This document shows, piece after piece, positions 1-9,493 of a stretch of 64,000 nucleotides of DNA. Below the pieces are notes generated by a model that worked only from the letters and a program-made list of their open reading frames with translations, searched no databases and had not been told where the DNA came from. Within the stretch, counting starts at the first letter, position 1; every line of letters starts with the position of its first letter. A program made the translations under genes and the position numbers. Source of the DNA: Desulfovibrio sp. An276 (GTDB taxonomy: Bacteria; Desulfobacterota; Desulfovibrionia; Desulfovibrionales; Desulfovibrionaceae); the NCBI RefSeq assembly GCF_002159665.1, contig NZ_NFJC01000015.1:1-64000 (forward strand). Reading direction: 5' to 3'.

Positions 1-300
1 CTTAGTCGCACTTAAATCTAGCGGCAAGGGCTATCAGGAGCTGATGACTTTTCTAGGCCGGTGAACACCACTGGCTGGCCGTTGAGTGGTAATTTTTGGG
101 AAGTTCAGGATTGGAGGAAATGCCCTCTTCTGCTTTCTGCTGCTGAGCTTCGGAGGAGGAAAATTCGGAAGATCCCATACATTATTCGTGGTTTTGAGGT
201 TTTGCGGGACACTTTTCGAATGACAGGGATTGCCAAAAGGTCTCCCCTCCCCGGGAAGCCCCTGAGGAGGGGAGAATGCAGTCCCCTTGCGGGACAGGGG
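1..300. other. Gap at window start, no gene supported
   Basis: An open frame crosses this stretch on the plus strand but runs antisense to the next gene and has no ribosome binding site. The only element seen is a hairpin at 241-275. Confidence 0.5.
230..275 (-). terminator. Terminator of the 124-aa gene
   Basis: A perfect 10-bp stem, TCTCCCCTCC (241-250) and GGAGGGGAGA (266-275), lies just past the stop codon at 301. On the minus strand it is followed by a short T-run. Confidence 0.6.
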
Positions 301-675
301 CTAGAGAAGGATCTTTCTCACTGCGGCAAGCGCCATGGCTGCCGTGTCGTCGGAGATGTCGATGGATTCGGGCACAAAGCGGTTGAGGGCGTTTTCGATG
401 CAGAGCGTGTTGCTTTTGAAGTTGGCAAGGCTGAGCTTGTGACCGTCTTCGGAGATATCGATCCTGTGCACTTCGGCAGTGTGCACCTGGCCCGGAATAC
501 CTGCAAGCGTGAAGGTCAGTATCGGGCGTTTCTGCTCGATCTTGATGTTCTGAAGCTCCAGAATGCCCTCAAGGTACCTGTTGACAAACTCGCGTGCAAA
601 CTTGTCCAGTGCAGTGGAGGCAGCCATGTCGATCATGGCGTCCTTCTTTTCCTTCAAGGTGTCAAAGAGGCCCAT
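301..675 (-). CDS. Unknown 124-aa cytosolic protein
   Basis: This gene has a good ribosome binding site (GGAGAAG) ahead of its ATG and its own terminator, so it is probably a single-gene unit. The product begins MGLFDTLKEKKDAM, has no signal peptide or membrane segment, and mixes an amphipathic N-terminal helix (about residues 1-35) with a strand-rich centre (about 45-75). I do not recognise the family. The beta-rich middle and helical ends suggest a small oligomerising or regulatory protein, but no function can be given. Codon use matches the GC-rich left part, so it belongs to the resident DNA. Confidence 0.75.
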   Translation of the reverse strand: MGLFDTLKEKKDAMIDMAASTALDKFAREFVNRYLEGILELQNIKIEQKRPILTFTLAGIPGQVHTAEVHRIDISEDGHKLSLANFKSNTLCIENALNRFVPESIDISDDTAAMALAAVRKILL

Positions 676-1442
676 TTGTTTTCTTCTCCTGATTGTTTTA
701 TGCCTGTCTCTCGCAGGCAGAGAGTCCTGTTTGCGCTACTTGTTGCACTGTTGTGAGAGTTTATGTATGCCTTTGCAAACAGGTAGTGCAAAATTCCTTT
801 TGCTGTTTTTGAAAGTTTCTGCAACCTTGTGTTTTCTACATGGTTTATCCTTGGAAAATTGTGGGAAAAACTTGCCTTGAACAATGTGTGCGAGTTTGCT
901 TTGGTTGTGGTACAAAGGAATGACACGAGTGTCTACACGCAAATATGGGTATAGATTTGTCTCTGTCAAGGGAAGAACGCAATTTTTCCCAAAGGCAGAA
1001 GAGGTTATTTCCAGACTTTTCCTTGCAAATAGTGTGCCATTATATGCTTTGACATGTCAAAACAGATATGCAAGCACTGTGCCACAGAAAGGCCCAGGGG
1101 CTTGTTGCCTGTCTCACCCTTCGTTCAGCCAGAGTCTTGCCGTGAGGGAGGGCGACGGGAAGGGCGTCTCGGCTCAAAACCAGCTTGCAGGTGGCGATCG
1201 AAGGGAGATAATGAAATAAATCACAAACAAATTATTTATTGAATATCAATATGATATAGAAAAAATTGTGACAAATTTACATCAAAATGAGAAAAATTTC
1301 ACAAAGCTGTTCTTGACTGTTTGCCCAGCCAGTTTTAGTCTTTTTCTCAAGTTCAGGAAGGCAAAAACGGGCCGCACTCATTGGTCCGCGCATGCCGGTC
1401 AGCTTAATATTTTCAATAGTTTATCGTCTTCAGGAGATCGAT
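676..1442. other. 767-bp intergenic region, probable promoters
   Basis: No convincing gene is present; short frames lack ribosome binding sites. The stretch is AT-richer than its flanks and holds divergent upstream regions for the genes at 675 (minus) and 1443 (plus). A 14-bp palindrome TTTGACATGTCAAA lies near 1049-1062. Near 1312-1340, TTGACT is followed after 17 bases by TAGTCT, a weak sigma70-like candidate for the alcohol dehydrogenase gene. Confidence 0.4.
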
Positions 1443-2657
1443 ATGCTTTTCGCTCGCAAGAACAGCTTCTCAAAGATCCGCGAAATTCGCACAAAGGTCA
1501 CTACCTATCTTGGCGTTGGTGCAATCGACAAGATCGATGACATCATGGCCGAACTGAAGAGGAGGGGCATCAACGCTGCCCTATGCGTCACCGGCGGCCA
1601 TTCCTACAAGCTGACGGGTGCATGGGACAAGGTTTGTGCCGCTGCCGCAAACCACGGCGTGGAGCTTTGCCTCTACAACAAGGTTACCCCCAACCCCACC
1701 ACAGACGCAGTGGATGAGGCAGCAGCCTGTGGCAGGGCTGCCGGAGCCGGCGCTGTTATAACCATTGGTGGAGGAAGCCCCATAGACTGTGGCAAGGGTG
1801 CAGCCATACTGCTTGCCAACCCAGACTTCACTGGCGAGGAGGTTTTCTGCAGTCGCGTTGTGCCGGACAAGGCAGTGCCCATTGTGGCCATCAACCTCAC
1901 CCACGGCACTGGCTCCGAGGTGAACCGATTTGCTGTCGCCACAGTGACTGCCCTCAAGTTCAAGCCAGCCATTGCCCTGGACTGCATCTATCCCACCTAT
2001 TCCATCGACGATCCTGCACTCATGACAGGGCTTTCGCCCCAGCAGACGCTGTACGTCTCCATCGATGCCGTGAACCACAGCATCGAGGCTGCCACGACAG
2101 TCTGCACCAACCCCTTTGCCATCATGCTGGCAGAAGAGGCCATCACCACTGTCTACAGAAGCCTTCCCAGGGCCATGGCGCATCCCGACGAGCTGCCCAC
2201 TAGGGGTGAGCTTGCCTACGCCGCCATGCTGGCAGGCGTTGCCTTCGACAACGGCATGCTCCACCTCACCCACGCCCTGGAGCATCCCTTGAGCGGCGTC
2301 AAGCCCTCGCTCAGCCACGGCCTTGGCCTTGCCATCCTTTTGCCCGCAGTCATAGAGGAAATCTATCCCGCAAGCGCCCAGACCCTTGCCTTCATCCTGA
2401 AGACCATAGTCCCCGGCCTTGCCGGCATGCCGGATGAGGCCCACAAGGTTGCCCTGGCTGTCCAGCAGTGGATTTTTGGCCTTGGTGTGACGGAAAAGCT
2501 CGAAGACATGGGCTTTGTCGAGGAGGACATCGACGGGCTGTGCGACCTTGTGGAACAGACACCTTCCTTGAGCCTTCTGACCTCCCTTGCGCCCGTCAAG
2601 GCAGACAGGGAGCTGATTGCCCGCATCTACCGCAATTCCATGCGCCCCATGATTTAG
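1443..2657 (+). CDS. Iron-containing alcohol dehydrogenase
   Basis: A 404-aa member of the group III metal-dependent alcohol dehydrogenases, which interconvert alcohols and aldehydes with NAD(P). The dinucleotide-binding GGGSPIDCGK motif lies at about residues 115-125. HGTGSEVNRF (about 154-165) is the conserved nucleotide/substrate segment. The metal ligands expected for the family are visible: Asp in ALDCIYPTYSIDDP, then His in AVNHSIEA, LTHALEHP and SHGLG. Length is normal for the family (about 380-405). The ATG at 1443 is preceded by AGGAG. The gene stands alone and ends before a strong terminator at 2776. Substrate cannot be told from sequence; fermentative ethanol or diol metabolism is typical of relatives in anaerobes. 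Confidence 0.92.
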   Translation: MLFARKNSFSKIREIRTKVTTYLGVGAIDKIDDIMAELKRRGINAALCVTGGHSYKLTGAWDKVCAAAANHGVELCLYNKVTPNPTTDAVDEAAACGRAAGAGAVITIGGGSPIDCGKGAAILLANPDFTGEEVFCSRVVPDKAVPIVAINLTHGTGSEVNRFAVATVTALKFKPAIALDCIYPTYSIDDPALMTGLSPQQTLYVSIDAVNHSIEAATTVCTNPFAIMLAEEAITTVYRSLPRAMAHPDELPTRGELAYAAMLAGVAFDNGMLHLTHALEHPLSGVKPSLSHGLGLAILLPAVIEEIYPASAQTLAFILKTIVPGLAGMPDEAHKVALAVQQWIFGLGVTEKLEDMGFVEEDIDGLCDLVEQTPSLSLLTSLAPVKADRELIARIYRNSMRPMI

Positions 2658-2775
2658 CCAGCCTGCAAGGGGTGTCTACCCCTGAACCAGAGCCTTGCTC
2701 CACATGGTATACAGCCGGCATGGCGTGCGTGTGCATCCCCAAGCCGGCTGAAGTTTTGCTTTCCAGTTTATGTGT

Positions 2776-2822
2776 TCCCTGGCATGTCGCAATCCATGTT
2801 GCGGCTGCCAGGGGATTTTTTA
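2776..2822 (+). terminator. Rho-independent terminator after the dehydrogenase
   Basis: TCCCTGGCA pairs with TGCCAGGGGA, with an inner CGCAA/TTGCG stem, followed by TTTTTT. Confidence 0.85.
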
Positions 2823-2888
2823 TCTCGGGCTTGGTTTCTTTGCCACACGGGCCTTGGCTACGTCACATAGGGTGATGCGCCATCGATG

Positions 2889-2932
2889 TGCGACACGAAA
2901 TTGCTCCCCAATGCGACACGAAACTGATCCCC
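2889..2932. repeat. Two 21-bp direct repeats, possible IS21-family end remnant
   Basis: The unit TGCGACACGAAA followed by (T/C)TG(C/A)TCCCC occurs at 2889-2909 and 2912-2932. Repeats of this style occur near the ends of IS21-family elements as I remember them. No istA/istB transposase is in the window, so this would be a relic or a solo end. The family assignment is inference. Confidence 0.45.
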
Positions 2933-2997
2933 AGTTGTTGACGGGTTTTGAGAATTCGACTAATTGCAAGACAGGTTTTCAATCAGTCGGAGGCGCC

Positions 2998-4215
2998 ATG
3001 TATATCCCGAGAACTCTTGAAAAAACTATACGGGAAGCTGCCGACTTTTTCCCGGTTCTGCTCGTGACAGGCCCAAGCGGGGCAGGGAAGACGACCCTCC
3101 TCAAGGCCTGCGGGAATGATACGCGCTCCTACGTTTCCCTGGATGTCCTGGAAAACCGCAGGTTTGCCAGGGAGGATCCGGCTCTCTTTTTGCAGCGCTT
3201 CAGACCGCCGATTTTCATAGACGAGATTCAGCACGCCCCGCAGCTCTTTCTGTACATCAAGGCTCTTGTGGATGAAGAGAAGGCGCCGGGCATGTTCTGG
3301 CTTGCGAGCTCTCACGAGTTTCGGAAGATGCGCAACGTGACAGCATGCCTTGCCGGCCGCATGGCTATCCTGCATCTTGCAGGCCTTTCCCTGGCAGAGC
3401 GGGAAGGACAGTACCAGAGATCCCCCTTTTTGCCTTTGCCAGAAATCATCGAGGCCAGGGCTGAAACAGCGGAAGCTCTGGACACAGCATCTCTTTTCCG
3501 CAGGATATGGCGCGGCTCCTGTCCCGGGATGCACGGCAAAGGAGACGACATGTGGCAATCCTTCTACGAAAGACATGTCCAGGCGTACATGGAGAGGAAT
3601 ATCCGCGCGCTGCGAGTGGGGAATGAGCTTGTCTTTTTTGCCTTCCTGAAGGCCCTTGCTGCCCGCACGGGACAGACCCTCAACTGCTCGGACATTGCGC
3701 GCGAGGTGGGTGTCACGTCCCCTACGGTGAAAGCCTGGGTTTCCATGCTGGAGACAACGGGAGTGGTTTTCCTGCTTCAGCCCTGCAGGACTTTGGACAA
3801 GCGCCTCATCAAGAGCCCGAAGGTGTATTTCATGGACACCGGCCTTGCCTGCTATCTTGCTGGCTGGAATGCGCCACAGCCTCTTGATGCAGGGACAATG
3901 AGCACAGCGATGCTGGAGACTTTTGTTGTCACGGAAATCGTGAAGAGCTGGTGGCACAACGGAAAGTCTCCCCGCATCAGCTACTACCGGGACAAAGACA
4001 GGCGGGAGATAGCGGTGATCCTTGAGGAAAATGGTTTCCTTCATCCCATTGGGATCACGAGGATAAGCCGTGTGAGTGAGGAGGATGTCAGGGCCTTTGG
4101 CGCGATAGAATCCGTCCTTGGGCGAAAGCGTGGGCACGGCGCCGTATTGTGCATGGCACGGACAGACTTGCCTGTCACAGGAGATGTGGACGCTGTCCCT
4201 GTAGGCTATATCTGA
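2998..4215 (+). CDS. AAA-type ATPase with DUF4143 domain
   Basis: A 405-aa protein of the widespread ATPase family with an AAA_14 core and a C-terminal DUF4143 region. Walker A GPSGAGKTT lies at about residues 25-33. The Walker B-like strand PPIFIDEIQHAP is at about 72-83 and a sensor-like segment FWLASSHEF at about 100-108. A helix-turn-helix-like stretch (CSDIAREVGVTSPTVKAWV) lies at about 235-253, and the DUF4143 signature KSPKVYFMDTGLACYLAGW at about 278-296. The start is set by GGAGGCGCC before ATG. Members are often found in accessory DNA and their role is poorly known; some are proposed antitoxin-like partners or defence ATPases. Here it lies just upstream of a Fic gene in the same direction (227-bp gap). 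Confidence 0.88.
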   Translation: MYIPRTLEKTIREAADFFPVLLVTGPSGAGKTTLLKACGNDTRSYVSLDVLENRRFAREDPALFLQRFRPPIFIDEIQHAPQLFLYIKALVDEEKAPGMFWLASSHEFRKMRNVTACLAGRMAILHLAGLSLAEREGQYQRSPFLPLPEIIEARAETAEALDTASLFRRIWRGSCPGMHGKGDDMWQSFYERHVQAYMERNIRALRVGNELVFFAFLKALAARTGQTLNCSDIAREVGVTSPTVKAWVSMLETTGVVFLLQPCRTLDKRLIKSPKVYFMDTGLACYLAGWNAPQPLDAGTMSTAMLETFVVTEIVKSWWHNGKSPRISYYRDKDRREIAVILEENGFLHPIGITRISRVSEEDVRAFGAIESVLGRKRGHGAVLCMARTDLPVTGDVDAVPVGYI

Positions 4216-4442
4216 GATGGAGTCAGCCGGTGAAAGCCTGGCCTCTGTTTGGGGCTATACAAAATGCTCCCGAAGCGCCGTCTTCTCAAAACGGGCCGGA
4301 TACGCTAAAAATTCGTAGAACGAAACGTTCTGGCCGGTAAAAGGGCGCATGAGGCATCCTTGCAGCCAACGCCTTAACCGCATCAAGCTCACCTTGCTGC
4401 AAACAGCCTTGATACACATCTGAACAGGGAGGAATGCGCCGC

Positions 4443-5468
4443 ATGACGTATCCGCCATACACCATCACCAGCGCCATCCTCAAACATGTGGCGAACATCA
4501 GCGAACAGCTTGCCGCACGTGCCGCCCTCAGGGGACTTGCCGTGGATCTCCTGTCTGCGCATCTACGGCGGGAAAATCGTATTCGTACCATCCATGCATC
4601 TCTTGCCATCGAAAACAATTCGCTCAGTCTGGAACAGGTGACGGACATCATTAACGGCAAGACGGTTATTGGGCCGCCCCGCGATATTCAGGAAGTACAC
4701 GGCGCAGTGGCCGCCTATGAAAGACTGGATACATGGCAACCCCACAAGCTGGAAGATATGCTCTCGGCTCACGCAATACTCATGCGCAATCTTGTGGAAA
4801 GGCCAGGCAGGCTCCGCACTGGCGGTGTAGGCGTTTTTCAGGGCAACAGAGTCGTACATATGGCCCCACCAGCTCACCTGGTACATGATCACCTGACAAG
4901 ACTTCTTGGCTGGCTGGAAAAGGCGGACGAGCATCCACTGGTTTCGAGCTGTGTCTTTCACTACGAATTCGAATTCATCCATCCATTTGCGGATGGCAAC
5001 GGTCGCATGGGACGCCTCTGGCAAACGCTCATCCTCAGCAAATGGAATCCTCTTTTTGCCTATCTGCCGGTGGAAACCATTGTCCGTAATCGGCAGGTCG
5101 AATATTACGAAAGCCTTGGTCGTGCCGATGCACAGGGAGAAGCAACGGCCTTTGTGGAGTTTATGCTCGCGGCCCTGAGCGATGCCGTGACCGATATCCC
5201 AAGCGATCAAGTAAACGACCAAGTGAGCGATCAAGTACGTCGCTTGCTGGAGGCACTTGGGCAAGGGGAAAAAAGCGCGGCTGAGCTGATGGATGATCTG
5301 GGGCTGCGCCATGCCCCCACATTCCGCAAAAATTATCTATCGCCCGCACTGGAGGCCGGTCTTGTTGAGCGAACAAGACCGGATGCGCCCCGCAGTCCCT
5401 TGCAAAAATACAGGCTGACAATAACGGGAAGAAGAATCGCCAACGGCAATGCTTACCAGTTAGTGTGA
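4443..5468 (+). CDS. Fic-domain protein (probable AMP-transferase) with C-terminal winged helix
   Basis: A 341-aa Fic protein, of the class that transfers AMP or related groups to target hydroxyls. The catalytic motif HPFADGNGRMGR lies at about residues 181-192. An N-terminal inhibitory helix carrying SLAIENN (about 47-53) matches the auto-inhibitory (S/T)xxxE(G/N)N motif, so this is a class II, self-restrained Fic. A short repeated stretch SDQVNDQVSDQV (about 257-268) links to a C-terminal winged-helix-like region (about 270-330) that may read DNA. ATG at 4443 is chosen over 4434 because the GGGAGG site sits only 2 bases from the upstream ATG. No separate antitoxin gene is needed with an internal inhibitory helix. 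Confidence 0.9.
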   Translation: MTYPPYTITSAILKHVANISEQLAARAALRGLAVDLLSAHLRRENRIRTIHASLAIENNSLSLEQVTDIINGKTVIGPPRDIQEVHGAVAAYERLDTWQPHKLEDMLSAHAILMRNLVERPGRLRTGGVGVFQGNRVVHMAPPAHLVHDHLTRLLGWLEKADEHPLVSSCVFHYEFEFIHPFADGNGRMGRLWQTLILSKWNPLFAYLPVETIVRNRQVEYYESLGRADAQGEATAFVEFMLAALSDAVTDIPSDQVNDQVSDQVRRLLEALGQGEKSAAELMDDLGLRHAPTFRKNYLSPALEAGLVERTRPDAPRSPLQKYRLTITGRRIANGNAYQLV

Positions 5469-5639
5469 ACCTGATTATGGTCTGCGTCATCCCGAGTTCC
5501 AGAATCAATTGCAACTTAGACATAGGCCCCGAGGTTCCCTCTGCCCCCCGACTCTTGTCCGTGGCAGCAAAAATCCGCTGTGTCCCTCACGCCCTGCGCT
5601 TTGGAACACAGCGGATGGTATTTGGAACGAGGCCTCGCG

Positions 5640-6224
5640 CTAGATGCTGATCTGTGCGCCAAGCAGCTTCACGAACGCGGCGATCCAGGCGGGATGGGCA
5701 GGCCATGCGGGCGCTGTCACAAGATGCCCGGACACCACGGCATTGGTGAAGGTCTCATTGGTGCCGCCAAAGGTTGCGCCTGCGTCTTCCACATCGGGCT
5801 GCACTGCGGGATAGCAGGTGCAGGTGTGGTTTTTCAGGATGCCTGCGGAGACAAGAATCTGTGGGCCATGGCAGATGGCGGCAATGGGCTTCTTGTCCGC
5901 GTCAAACTCGCGCACGATCTCGAGCACGCGCTTGTTGAGGCGCAGGTATTCAGGGGCGCGGCCGCCAGGAACGACAAGACCTGCGTAGTCCTTGGTGTTG
6001 ACTGCGTCAAAGTCTGCGTTGATGGCGAAGTTGTGGCCACGCTTTTCGGAATAGGTCTGATCGCCCTCGAAGTCGTGTATGGCAGTCTTGACTGTGTCAC
6101 CGGGCTTTTTGCCAGGGCAGACAGCGTCCACCTCGTAGCCCAGCATGAGCAGCATCTGGTAGGGGACCATGATCTCGTAGTCTTCGACAAAGTCCCCAGC
6201 AAGCATGAGTATTTTCTTGGCCAT
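5640..6224 (-). CDS. DJ-1/PfpI family protein
   Basis: A 194-aa class I glutamine amidotransferase-like fold protein of the DJ-1/PfpI superfamily. The nucleophile elbow is AAICHGPQ (Cys at about residue 116), and the conserved acidic residue is in [12 protein letters not shown] (about 80-91). Relatives act as deglycases, chaperone-like proteins or peptidases, so the exact reaction cannot be fixed. The start at 6224 follows GGAGGACAC. Length is normal. It is co-directional with the conjugation operon but separated from dotM by 161 bp, so it need not belong to it. Confidence 0.9.
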   Translation of the reverse strand: MAKKILMLAGDFVEDYEIMVPYQMLLMLGYEVDAVCPGKKPGDTVKTAIHDFEGDQTYSEKRGHNFAINADFDAVNTKDYAGLVVPGGRAPEYLRLNKRVLEIVREFDADKKPIAAICHGPQILVSAGILKNHTCTCYPAVQPDVEDAGATFGGTNETFTNAVVSGHLVTAPAWPAHPAWIAAFVKLLGAQISI

Positions 6225-6385
6225 GTGTCCTCCGAATGTCCATGGGATTGTTCCGGGATTGTGCGGGAAGAACCCCGAAATCGCGGAAACGTGTTCGTCC
6301 CCATTCTGCACAAAAAAACCCTGCCTGCCAAGGTACGCTCTTTCCCTGTTCCGGGCAGAGGTCCCGGGCTTTGGGGCCACAGACA

Positions 6386-7729
6386 TCAGTCGAGGCCAAG
6401 CATCTTCTTGTTGCGGGCAACAGAATCCGAGAGCCTGTCCGGGGATATCCAGCCCTCCTCGTAGAGCGCCACCTCAAGCGCGTTGATGGCCTCCGTGACC
6501 TGGGGTTCTGCAATGCCCAGGCTTTCCGGGTCCATGCCAGCCAAAACCTTTTCCGCCTCGTAGTGGGCCCATGCACCTGCAATCTCGGGCCAGGCAGTGC
6601 GGCGGCCTACGTTGTTCAAAAGGTAGTACAGGGGGCGGTTGAGCGGGCGCAGCCAGATGAACTCGGCTGTGGGCAGGACACCCTTGCGGCGAGCAGCCTC
6701 GTAGAGTGCCAAAAGGGCAAGGTTGCGATAAACAAGGTGCGGTCGCATGGCATTTTGCACAGCGTCTGACGCAAGGGCCCTTTGCGCCTTTGGCAGGATA
6801 TCCTTCGCAATGCGGGCATCTATCGCGTAGGGACGCTCGCGCCTTGCCGAGTGCCAGAAGGGTGCCACAGTGTCAAAGCGCGCTGGCCTTGCCCCTTGCG
6901 GTGCCCTGAAGGAGAGGGAGAGAGAATCCAGAAGGGCTTTGGCAGCGTCCTTTTCCTCGCAGGCAAAAAAGGCCAGGGCTGCCGCAAACTTGTAGAGATA
7001 CCCTGGCAAATGCTCAAGGCCTTCCCAGGCTGGCCCAAGCTGGCTTGCGAAAACCGCTTGCGCCCTTTCCCTGTCCAGGGCAAGTCCGTCCATTGCCTTG
7101 CCAAGCCAGCACGAGTTGGGAAGAGCCAGGTTGTCTGGCCCAAGGATCTCTTCCCGCGGGACAGGCGTATTCCTTCCTCCATTGCCCGGAACATGATTGG
7201 GGAGAATCAGAAGATTCCTGTCCGCGGCAAGCTGCAGGGGCTGCCTTGCTGCCATCCAGGGACCAGAGTCCAAAGGCTCTGCAAGAATGCTGCGCGGCCA
7301 GTTCAGGATTGGGGCAATGCAGGGCGCAAGGGCAAGGTTTGCTGTGAGAAGCTCCTTCATGCCAAGGCTTCTTTTGTACACGTCGGAGACCCCGAGCCTC
7401 CAGCTACGCACTGCAAGAAGGAGAAGGAGGGGCAGGCACAAGAAGACGTAGGGCCTGCACACCCTGCCAAGGACAGCCATGGCAAAGGCTGGATCCCGGC
7501 TTCCTGGTTCAAGGTTTGCGAGATTGGCAAGGGCCTTCGCATAGTCCGCGTCAAGGAAAGCCAATGGCTGGAGAAGGGCCCTTGCGAGTGCAAGGATCCC
7601 GTCAGCCATCTCTTTTTCGTAGCGGGAATAGAGAAGGCTTGCTGCAAGGACCAGGGCGACACTTGCGAAAAGATAGCCTGTGCCGGGATCCGCCTCGCGT
7701 GCGGGAAAAGGCCTTTGTGCGCCCTGCAT
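6386..7729 (-). CDS. dotM: DotM/IcmP-like type IVB coupling complex protein (TrbA-like)
   Basis: A 447-aa inner-membrane protein of the type IVB secretion (Dot/Icm, IncI) coupling complex. Two N-terminal hydrophobic segments (about residues 20-36 and 92-107) precede a cytoplasmic domain. The C-terminal stretch [22 protein letters not shown] followed by [13 protein letters not shown] is the family hallmark. In Legionella DotM binds the coupling ATPase DotL and acidic effector peptides; in IncI plasmids the homologue TrbA is needed for transfer. The start overlaps the stop of the upstream gene (TAATG), so the two are translationally coupled. No dotL gene is in this window, so its partner must be elsewhere. 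Confidence 0.88.
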   Translation of the reverse strand: MQGAQRPFPAREADPGTGYLFASVALVLAASLLYSRYEKEMADGILALARALLQPLAFLDADYAKALANLANLEPGSRDPAFAMAVLGRVCRPYVFLCLPLLLLLAVRSWRLGVSDVYKRSLGMKELLTANLALAPCIAPILNWPRSILAEPLDSGPWMAARQPLQLAADRNLLILPNHVPGNGGRNTPVPREEILGPDNLALPNSCWLGKAMDGLALDRERAQAVFASQLGPAWEGLEHLPGYLYKFAAALAFFACEEKDAAKALLDSLSLSFRAPQGARPARFDTVAPFWHSARRERPYAIDARIAKDILPKAQRALASDAVQNAMRPHLVYRNLALLALYEAARRKGVLPTAEFIWLRPLNRPLYYLLNNVGRRTAWPEIAGAWAHYEAEKVLAGMDPESLGIAEPQVTEAINALEVALYEEGWISPDRLSDSVARNKKMLGLD

Positions 7730-8391
7730 TATCTTGCCCTTATGAGGTAGCGCACTGCCGTGTTGGCAGGCCTGTTTTCCGAGGCAGTGGGCACAACCAG
7801 GGACGCGTTGAAGGAGACGCGCACGTTGTTGGAATCGGTTGTGGCATAGCCCTGCACGTTGGCTGGCGTGAAGTAGGTAAAGGCGCCTGTGATGGCAAGG
7901 TTGGAGGCGGAGCCCACATTGTTGCCAATGGGCAGGTTGCCTGTGATGTTGCGTATGCCGTCACCCTGCACAACGCCCAACCTGTCGCTGCTGTGCCTTG
8001 TCATGGTGACGCCGTACAAAATGCCGTTTTGCTGGGTGTGGGTCTGGGAGCCGAAGCCGCGCAAAAAAAGGCCCCCGTAGTTGGGCACGCGCACGGAGGT
8101 GGCAGCGCTGCTGCCACTCAGGATCCGCACAAGCTCCGGGTAGTCCGAAGCCTGGATGGTCCTTCCGTCGCAGTCGAGCCAGTTTTCCATGTCGGAAGGG
8201 TTGGTGTGCACGGGCCAGGCGACCACAGTGCCAATGGGTATGCCGCTTGCTGCCACGGGTGTGACCGTGTACGCACTAGGATCAAAGGTCGCGTCCAGGG
8301 CCTGGACATAGGTGCTTGCAAGGAGCAAAAGGGCCAGGGCAAGCGCTGCCCGGACCACTGTTCCTTGCGCAAGTTTCGTTGCAGTTCGCAT
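7729..8391 (-). CDS. Secreted phage-tail-collar-like protein, probable detached pilus tip
   Basis: A 220-aa protein with a Sec signal peptide (about residues 1-31, hydrophobic core ALALALLLLAS). It is followed by a domain like phage tail-collar/tail-fibre tips: GTVVAWP, WLDCDGRTI, YPELVRIL, VRVPNYGGLFLRGFG, and at the C-terminus ENRPANTAVRYLIRAR. In R64-type thin pili the same kind of domain forms the variable C-terminus of PilV that recognises recipient cells. Here it is a separate exported protein two genes after pilV, and no shufflon recombinase is seen. ATG at 8391 is chosen because GGGAGG sits 6 bases ahead. Role as an adhesin or PilV partner is inference. Confidence 0.8.
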   Translation of the reverse strand: MRTATKLAQGTVVRAALALALLLLASTYVQALDATFDPSAYTVTPVAASGIPIGTVVAWPVHTNPSDMENWLDCDGRTIQASDYPELVRILSGSSAATSVRVPNYGGLFLRGFGSQTHTQQNGILYGVTMTRHSSDRLGVVQGDGIRNITGNLPIGNNVGSASNLAITGAFTYFTPANVQGYATTDSNNVRVSFNASLVVPTASENRPANTAVRYLIRAR

Positions 8392-8501
8392 AGCAGGCCT
8401 CCCTAAAGCCATGCATTTTTATGGTGTTTGCTTTTGCCAGGCACTGCAGCCAGGGGAGGAGGCTTCTTTTACCTTGCTTTCTCCCCTGACATGTCCGGTT
8501 A

Positions 8502-9419
8502 TCAATAGAAGACAAAGGGTATGAGGGCCAGGATAAGCCAGGGAGCCAGGGGGATTTCGAGGTTCTCCCACAGCGCTTCGCGACGCTCTCTTGCCAGGGC
8601 CTTTTCCTGTTCCTCGTGCTCCTTGCGAAGCTGTTGCAGGGGCGAGGTGTTGCAGGGATCGGCTGTGGCCTCTTCCACACTTGCTTCTTCCTTGTCCTTC
8701 TCTGTCAGGCCTTCGCGTTCCCTGTAGCGCACAAGGCCGATGGCGTAGATGCCGGCAATAAAGCTTCCGAGCGCAGAGACAAGGAAGACGTTGTCAAGGG
8801 TGAAAAAGCCGAGCAGTATGCCAAGCTTCACATCGCCAAGGCCGAGTACTATGCGGGACTTGACTCTTTTGCCGTACCATCGAAGACCGTAGAAGAAGAG
8901 GGCTGCCCCAAGGCCTGCAAGCGCCATGGAAAGGGGACTTGTCACGAGAATAAGCCACTTGTAGCAAAAGACCGCAGCCATGAGGGGAAGGAGGATCGCA
9001 TCCGGGATGATTTCCTTCTCAAGGTCGTGCACGGCAAGAAGGACAAGGGGCACAAAGACAAGGGCTATGCCAAGAAGGGTCGGGGAAAGCCCAAGGGAGA
9101 GGTAGGCAAAGAGGAAGAAAAGGCCTGAGCAAAACTCGAAGATGGGGTAGAGAAGGGATATGGGCGCCTTGCAAAAATGGCACCTTCCGCGCAGGGAAAT
9201 GAAGCCAATGACCGGCACAAGATCGCGAAAGCGCAAGGTCTTTTTGCAGGCATCGCAATGGGAGCGGCCAAGGACAAAGCCCTCGCCCTTCGCGTAGCGC
9301 ATGCCTGCTGTGAGGGCAAAGGAGCCGAGCAGGGCGCCGAAGAGAAGCATTGCGCCCGAGATGAGTGTGTGCAGCCAGGGGGTGAGGGTAGCTGCTTGCG
9401 TGACTTCCGTTACTTCCAT
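8502..9419 (-). CDS. pilU: Type IV prepilin peptidase PilU
   Basis: A 305-aa A24-family aspartic membrane peptidase that removes the leader of PilS and PilV. It has the N-terminal zinc-binding pair of CxxC motifs (CDAC and CHFC, about residues 54-80). Several membrane helices follow, with the two catalytic aspartates in LEKEIIPDAILLP and GLGDVKLGI. The cytoplasmic CxxC region means it is the full-length form, unlike the short R64 PilU. Start by GGAGG at normal spacing. The last about 60 residues after the final membrane helices are charged and acidic, longer than usual. Confidence 0.9.
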   Translation of the reverse strand: MEVTEVTQAATLTPWLHTLISGAMLLFGALLGSFALTAGMRYAKGEGFVLGRSHCDACKKTLRFRDLVPVIGFISLRGRCHFCKAPISLLYPIFEFCSGLFFLFAYLSLGLSPTLLGIALVFVPLVLLAVHDLEKEIIPDAILLPLMAAVFCYKWLILVTSPLSMALAGLGAALFFYGLRWYGKRVKSRIVLGLGDVKLGILLGFFTLDNVFLVSALGSFIAGIYAIGLVRYREREGLTEKDKEEASVEEATADPCNTSPLQQLRKEHEEQEKALARERREALWENLEIPLAPWLILALIPFVFY

Positions 9420-9493
9420 GGATAACCTCCGTGTCGCTGTATGGTGTTGGGTGGTGTGTCTTTCTTTTCCCGGTTTTGTTCGGGCATCCCTGT

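Noticed and set aside
61-756. 231-codon frame on the plus strand
   Set aside because: It is antisense to the 124-aa gene and its terminator, with no ribosome binding site.
884-1242. Frames with a CKHC motif near 1054
   Set aside because: No ribosome binding site, low-complexity ends, and it lies in a promoter region.
1581-2444. Long minus-strand frame inside the alcohol dehydrogenase gene
   Set aside because: Shadow of a well-identified gene in GC-rich DNA; the peptide has no family features.
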